The notes beneath the pieces are model-generated. The model was not told the DNA's origin. It saw only the letters and a program-made list of their open reading frames with translations, and did not search any database. The translations under genes were made by a program, and so were the position numbers. This document shows positions 3,860 through 7,455 of a DNA stretch of 7,455 nt, in pieces (position 1 is the first letter of the stretch; the number at the start of each line of letters is the position of its first letter). This stretch comes from Candidatus Woesearchaeota archaeon (GTDB taxonomy: Archaea; Nanobdellota; Nanobdellia; Woesearchaeales; ARS49). The stretch lies in contig DAOVMP010000018.1 of the NCBI GenBank assembly GCA_030630695.1, positions 1 to 7,455 on the forward strand, read 5' to 3'.

Positions 3860-5569
3860 ATGGACATATTCATAGAACTTAGCATACTTATTGGTATAAC
3901 TGTTTTAATTGCAGGAATAATGCGGCTGTTAAAACAGCCTCTAATAATAGGTTATATTCTTACAGGCATAATAGTTAGTCCTTATTTTCTTAATATCGTC
4001 CGCTCTACAGAAACAATGGCAGTATTCTCTCAAATAGGAGTAGCATTACTTCTTTTTATTGTTGGCTTAAGCTTGAGTCCTAAAGTTATAAGAGAAGTGG
4101 GTAAAGTTTCAGTAGTGACAGGAATTGGCCAGATTATTTTTACATCCTTAATTGGTTTTTTTATAAGCAGATTATTAGGATTTTCAGTCATAGTTTCTGT
4201 GTATATTGCTATTGCTTTAACATTTAGCAGTACAATTATAATTATGAAATTGTTATCTGACAAAAAAGATTTAGAGAAATTATATGGAAAAATTTCAATT
4301 GGTTTTCTATTGGTTCAAGATATTTTTGTGATAGTTCTTTTATTAGTAATATCCTCTTTTTCTGGAAAATTAACCATGACTAGTTTAACCATAGGAACTG
4401 TTTTAGGAGGACTTCTTTTAATTGTGGTTTTAATTTTAATAAGTATTTATATTTTGCCCAGTTTATCTAAATTCTTTGCCAAATCTCAAGAATTTTTGTT
4501 CTTATTCTCCATTGGATGGGGATTATGCCTGGCGGCACTATTTTATCATATTGGATTTTCAATGGAGATAGGCGCGTTAATTGCCGGCGTTGCACTTTCC
4601 ATGTCTCCTTATCATTATGAAATTAGTTCAAAGATGAGACCTTTGAGAGATTTCTTTATAATTTTGTTTTTTATACTTCTTGGATCACAGATGGTCTTTG
4701 GAAATATAAGCCAGTTTATAATTCCAGCAATAATATTTTCAGTATTTATTCTTATTGGAAATCCGCTGATTGTTATGACATTGATGGGCCTGCTTGGTTA
4801 TAATAAAAAAACAGGTTTTCAAGCAGGATTAACAGTGGCCCAGATAAGTGAATTTTCTTTAATCCTAGTAGCATTAGGTGTTAAAGTAGGTCATCTTTCT
4901 ATTGAAATACTATCTCTTGTTACAATTGTTGGCTTGATAACAATTGCCGGTTCAACATATCTTATATCCTATTCTGATAAAATATATCCTTACTTATCCA
5001 AATACTTATCCATATTTGAGAGGGAAAAACTTAGAAAGGACGCAAAAGATAAATTTAAAGCGTATGATATCATTTTATTCGGATGCAATAGAGTAGGTTA
5101 TGATTTCTTAAAAATATTTAAAAAAATGAAGAAAAAGTTTTTAGTGATAGATTATGATCCTGAACTAATATCTGAATTAACAAAAAAGAAAATTAATTGC
5201 AGATATGGAGACATAGATGATACTGAATTTTTAGATGAATTAAATTTAAACGAAGTAAAAATGGCAGTCTCAACAATACCTTCTTTTGAAACAAGTTTAC
5301 TATTAATCAATAAAATCAAGCAGATAAATAAAAAAGCAATTATGATAGTTATATCTCATGACATTGAAGAAACAGAAACATTGTATGATGCTGGAGCAAC
5401 ATATGTTATAACCCCTCATTTCTTAGGCGCGCATCATGCATCAATGATGATTAACAAACATAGACTAAATTTCAATAAATTTCTGAAAGAAAAAAAGAAA
5501 CATCTTAAACAGCTAAAAACAAAAAAGCGTTTAGGCCATAAACATCCAAAACCAGAAAAACACAGGTAA
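3860..5569 (+). CDS. CPA2-family monovalent cation/H+ antiporter with TrkA-N domain (KefB/KefC-like)
   Basis: The protein has 569 residues, normal for the family. Residues 1 to about 385 form a membrane domain of about 12 helices with family marks: VGLSLSPKVIREVGK near 68-82, LVQDIFVIVLL with Q153-D154 in the transport core, GFSMEIGALIAG (232-243) and FFIILFFILLGSQM. A linker leads to a cytoplasmic Rossmann domain: ILFGCNRVG with G408 and G413 as the dinucleotide loop, D431 ending the second strand (VIDYDPE), then YGDIDDTEFLDE. This is a TrkA-N/RCK-N fold that binds NAD(H) or a related nucleotide and gates transport. Such proteins exchange K+ or Na+ for protons and serve in pH and ion balance. 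The last 25 residues are strongly Lys/His-rich, an oddity. No KefF-like partner or glutathione link is visible, so the 'Kef' label means fold only. Confidence 0.93.
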   Translation: MDIFIELSILIGITVLIAGIMRLLKQPLIIGYILTGIIVSPYFLNIVRSTETMAVFSQIGVALLLFIVGLSLSPKVIREVGKVSVVTGIGQIIFTSLIGFFISRLLGFSVIVSVYIAIALTFSSTIIIMKLLSDKKDLEKLYGKISIGFLLVQDIFVIVLLLVISSFSGKLTMTSLTIGTVLGGLLLIVVLILISIYILPSLSKFFAKSQEFLFLFSIGWGLCLAALFYHIGFSMEIGALIAGVALSMSPYHYEISSKMRPLRDFFIILFFILLGSQMVFGNISQFIIPAIIFSVFILIGNPLIVMTLMGLLGYNKKTGFQAGLTVAQISEFSLILVALGVKVGHLSIEILSLVTIVGLITIAGSTYLISYSDKIYPYLSKYLSIFEREKLRKDAKDKFKAYDIILFGCNRVGYDFLKIFKKMKKKFLVIDYDPELISELTKKKINCRYGDIDDTEFLDELNLNEVKMAVSTIPSFETSLLLINKIKQINKKAIMIVISHDIEETETLYDAGATYVITPHFLGAHHASMMINKHRLNFNKFLKEKKKHLKQLKTKKRLGHKHPKPEKHR

Positions 5570-5594
5570 ATATTTTTGGTTGAGAGAGTGTAAA

Positions 5595-5605
5595 GTTTTA
5601 AAAAC
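5595..5605 (+). promoter_or_regulatory. TATA box for the 5627 gene (leaderless)
   Basis: GTTTTAAAAAC is centred at 5600, 27 bases before the ATG at 5627, with no Shine-Dalgarno sequence in between (TAGAATATATT precedes the ATG). Transcription probably starts at or next to the start codon. Confidence 0.5.
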
Positions 5606-5626
5606 TAAGTTCTTTTAGAATATATT

Positions 5627-6169
5627 ATGTTTGATGAAAATTCGGATTTATCTGCAAGAATGAAATATATTGGGCGATTTTTAGGGTTTGGAGAAACTCT
5701 TAAAAGAGTTGTTAGATCTAGAAGAAGATTAAAAGATAGTTCTATATTACTTACAAATAGAGAGATTGACTGGTTTCTTAGACCATTAATAAATTTGGAA
5801 ATACTTACTGAGGCCTTATCAGAGGCTTTGACTATACCTGATTTAGAAAAAGAAGAAGTTCATGACAAAAGAATAGATTATTTAAATGACCAGACAGACA
5901 AACTTCGAGAATATATTGTTGAATTACGAGACACACTTACTAAAAAAGGTTATTTTGTCGAACAAACAGAATCTACAGAACAAGCGAGGTTTATGCAAAC
6001 TCAAAGCAGTAGAGGACTTGCCAATATTTTAACAGAAGCAGGATATTCACCTGATAAAATTATGACATATGTTAGAAGTCCGGAACTATTTTTGAGTCAT
6101 ATTTTAGAAAAAATGTCTGTTCCTAAAGAAAAAATGTCGCTTTCTAATTTAGATAATGCATCAGAATGA
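5627..6169 (+). CDS. Unrecognised soluble helical protein (180 aa)
   Basis: I do not recognise a family. The protein has no membrane helix or signal peptide and no Cys. It looks almost wholly helical. A basic stretch TLKRVVRSRRRLKD (about 24-37) is followed by a helix-rich middle (IDWFLRPLINLEILTEALSEAL, about 47-68), a charged segment likely to form a long helix or coiled coil (LNDQTDKLREYIVELRDTLTKKG, about 85-108) and a C-terminal part (LANILTEAGYSPDKIMTYVRSPELFLSHILEKM) that may be a small helical bundle. The basic patch could bind nucleic acid or an acidic partner; that is a guess. It has its own leaderless promoter, 57 bases after the antiporter and 36 bases before the helicase fragment, so it is probably a separate transcription unit. 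Confidence 0.75.
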   Translation: MFDENSDLSARMKYIGRFLGFGETLKRVVRSRRRLKDSSILLTNREIDWFLRPLINLEILTEALSEALTIPDLEKEEVHDKRIDYLNDQTDKLREYIVELRDTLTKKGYFVEQTESTEQARFMQTQSSRGLANILTEAGYSPDKIMTYVRSPELFLSHILEKMSVPKEKMSLSNLDNASE

Positions 6170-6175
6170 GCAAAA

Positions 6176-6186
6176 CTTTATAAAAC
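6176..6186 (+). promoter_or_regulatory. TATA box of the helicase fragment (leaderless)
   Basis: CTTTATAAAAC is centred at 6181, 25 bases before the ATG at 6206. This is a good archaeal TATA box at the right distance for a leaderless mRNA, showing that the promoter of the truncated helicase has not decayed. Confidence 0.6.
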
Positions 6187-6205
6187 TCCTAAACATCCCT
6201 CGTAT

Positions 6206-6877
6206 ATGGAAATTAAAGACGTTGAAATCCCTTCTGAAGTGAAAGAAGTATTATCTAATGAAGGTATTTCTGAATTACGGCCTGCTCAGGAGAAATCGAT
6301 TAAAGCAGGAGTTTTAGATGGCAGAAATGTTTTAGTTTGCACTCCTACTGCTTCTGGCAAGACTTTAATTGCAGAAATGGTTGGCTGCAAAAATATAATC
6401 GAAGGCAAAGGAAAAATAATATACATTGTTCCACTTGTTGCTTTGGCTAATGAAAAACATAAAGAATTTAAACGAAAATATTCAAAATTATTTAAGATAG
6501 CAATATCTGTAGGAGATTTTGATTCATCTGATTCATATTTAATCGATTACGACTTTATCATCTGCACTGCTGAGAAATTAGATTCTTTAATTCGACATCA
6601 TGCTCCTTGGTTAAAATATGTTACCACTGTTGTTATTGATGAAATACATTTGCTTAATGATGTTTCGCGTGGACCTACACTTGAAATATTGATAACAGTT
6701 ATGAAACAAATACTTGAAAACGTTCAATTGATTGGTTTAAGCGCAACAATTGGAAATCCTTTAGAGTTAGCAACATGGTTAGATGCAATATTAGTTCAAG
6801 ACGACTGGAGACCTGTACCTTTAAAAAAAGGAGTTTATTATCAAGGAAAGATTGAATTTACAAATTCTCCTCAGTGA
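6206..6877 (+). pseudogene. hel308: Hel308/Ski2-type DNA helicase, only the first RecA domain remains
   Basis: The 223 residues hold all first-domain motifs in order: Q-motif-like LRPAQEKSI (24-32), Walker A PTASGKT (47-53), Ia VPLVALANEK (75-84), Ib CTAEKLDSLIRH (120-131), DEIH box (145-148) followed by RGPTLE, and SAT (179-181) with GNPLELATWL. The stretch WRPVPLKKGVYYQGKIEF (201-218) is the usual link to the second domain. The frame then ends after TNSPQ, read from the opposite strand of the next gene. Full Hel308 enzymes are about 700 residues; the second RecA domain (motifs IV-VI), winged helix, ratchet and C-terminal domains are absent, so it cannot unwind DNA alone. Hel308 normally acts at stalled replication forks. 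The frame is undamaged and the promoter intact, so the break may be recent, or the fragment may be a separate domain or half of a split gene. Confidence 0.8.
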
Positions 6878-7382
6878 TCTTAACATGATCCTGCTCTGCG
6901 TGCAGTAAAGCTTCAAAAATATCTTTAACCCTTTGTTCTGTTGCTTCTGCTAAGAATTTTTTATAATGCTCAACAGCCCCGGTTTCTAATTCTTTAGTCT
7001 TTTCTAAAGATTCTTTTCTATCAGCGGTGCATAAATCTTCTTTTAAAGGAATTTTACAACTAACATCTTTTCCAATTAATTTTCCTATCACTTCTGCATG
7101 TTCTAATTCAACTTTTGACAAAGTTTTCATCATACCAATAATAAATTCATCTTTTGATTTTTTTCTCATGCAATGATATATCTGGGCGGCATTAATCTCT
7201 AAATCAAAACTGAATTCTAAATTCTTTTTAGAAATCTCAGTTAATTCTGAAACTTCTGGTTCTTGATATTCTTTCGCATCTACTATGAACTTAACAGGCG
7301 CTCCGCAAAAAGGACAATGCGTGCTTTTATGATTAGCCACAAAAGCTTCGCCGCATATTTTACATCTAAATACTTGAACCAT
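6858..7382 (-). CDS. Reverse rubrerythrin: N-terminal rubredoxin-like ribbon plus ferritin-like diiron domain
   Basis: The protein has 174 residues. The N-terminal ribbon FRCKICG...CPFCGAP has C7-x2-C10 and C23-x2-C26, a rubredoxin-type iron (or zinc) site. A four-helix diiron domain follows from about 50: E62 with Y69 (EINAAQIY), E92-x-x-H95 (ELEH), E133 with Y140 (ETGAVEHY), and E163-x-x-H166 (EQDH). All six expected ligands and both EX6Y pairs are present at family spacing. Classic rubrerythrin has the rubredoxin part at the C-terminus; here the order is reversed, as in 'reverse rubrerythrins'. These enzymes reduce hydrogen peroxide to water in anaerobes, with electrons passing through the ribbon from a reductase, none of which is nearby. 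Extra Cys at 71, 109 and 118 are unusual. The last 20 bases overlap the helicase fragment tail-to-tail. Confidence 0.92.
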   Translation of the reverse strand: MVQVFRCKICGEAFVANHKSTHCPFCGAPVKFIVDAKEYQEPEVSELTEISKKNLEFSFDLEINAAQIYHCMRKKSKDEFIIGMMKTLSKVELEHAEVIGKLIGKDVSCKIPLKEDLCTADRKESLEKTKELETGAVEHYKKFLAEATEQRVKDIFEALLHAEQDHVKITEENL

Positions 7383-7386
7383 TTAT

Positions 7387-7424
7387 ATCACCAAATAAAA
7401 GGAGTGTTAAGTAGTATAAAAATG
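7387..7424 (-). promoter_or_regulatory. Promoter and GGTGAT ribosome site of the rubrerythrin
   Basis: On the minus strand CATTTTTATAC (plus 7414-7424) is a TATA box. The predicted transcript start is near 7393, giving a leader of about ten bases that includes a perfect archaeal GGTGAT (7387-7392) four bases before the ATG at 7382. Confidence 0.6.
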
Positions 7425-7455
7425 TTTAGGATTTGAAGAAAAAATAAAGGAAAAA

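Noticed and set aside
4030..4263. Minus-strand frame of 77 codons inside the antiporter gene
   Set aside because: It is a shadow of a strongly supported gene; no promoter or recognisable protein.
3860..5569. True glutathione-gated KefB/KefC
   Set aside because: Fold matches, but no KefF/KefG-type partner is nearby and the glutathione-site residues cannot be confirmed by eye; the broader CPA2 call is safer.

Overview
The window looks archaeal. It is AT-rich (roughly one-third G+C by eye). Most genes have a TATA-type box (TTTATATA, TTTATAAA and similar) about 25 bases before either the start codon itself (leaderless mRNA) or a short leader carrying GGTGA/GGAG. The gene content also fits: a Hel308/Ski2-type helicase domain, an ArsR-type winged-helix protein anchored in the membrane, and a rubrerythrin with an N-terminal rubredoxin-like ribbon. 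Small single-helix proteins with a TG(Q/E) motif right after the membrane segment remind me of DPANN archaea such as Woesearchaeota. That placement is a recollection, not something I could test.

Layout. 1-557 (minus) is the N-terminal part of a membrane-anchored SIMPL-domain protein, cut by the window edge. 675-1013 (plus) is a small membrane protein of unknown function, meeting tail-to-tail with 1014-1634 (minus), an ArsR-type regulator with two C-terminal membrane helices. 1635-1995 is non-coding and holds a likely structured RNA or small inverted-repeat element (1703-1816) and the promoter of the next block.

1996-3616 (plus) is the most unusual part. It holds five consecutive small genes, each encoding an N-terminal membrane helix followed by a short Cys-containing exterior domain. 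Four share a C-X4-C...C-X-C signature; the second has the same head but a different six-Cys tail. Between the first two genes lie four abutting hairpins (2307-2417). Comparison with the next spacer indicates that about 90 bases were gained there between two TTCCAA copies.

3617-3859 holds inverted and direct repeats and the promoter of 3860-5569, a CPA2-family monovalent cation/H+ antiporter with a cytoplasmic TrkA-N (NAD-binding) domain. 5627-6169 is an unrecognised helical soluble protein. 6206-6877 is a Hel308-like helicase cut off after its first RecA domain but with an intact promoter. Its last bases overlap the convergent 6858-7382 (minus), a complete reverse-type rubrerythrin.

The genes do not form one pathway. 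Only the five-gene block looks like an operon, and its products probably sit together on the outer face of the membrane. The antiporter (ion/pH balance) and the rubrerythrin (peroxide removal) are stress-related housekeeping. The truncated helicase points to a past rearrangement near 6860.
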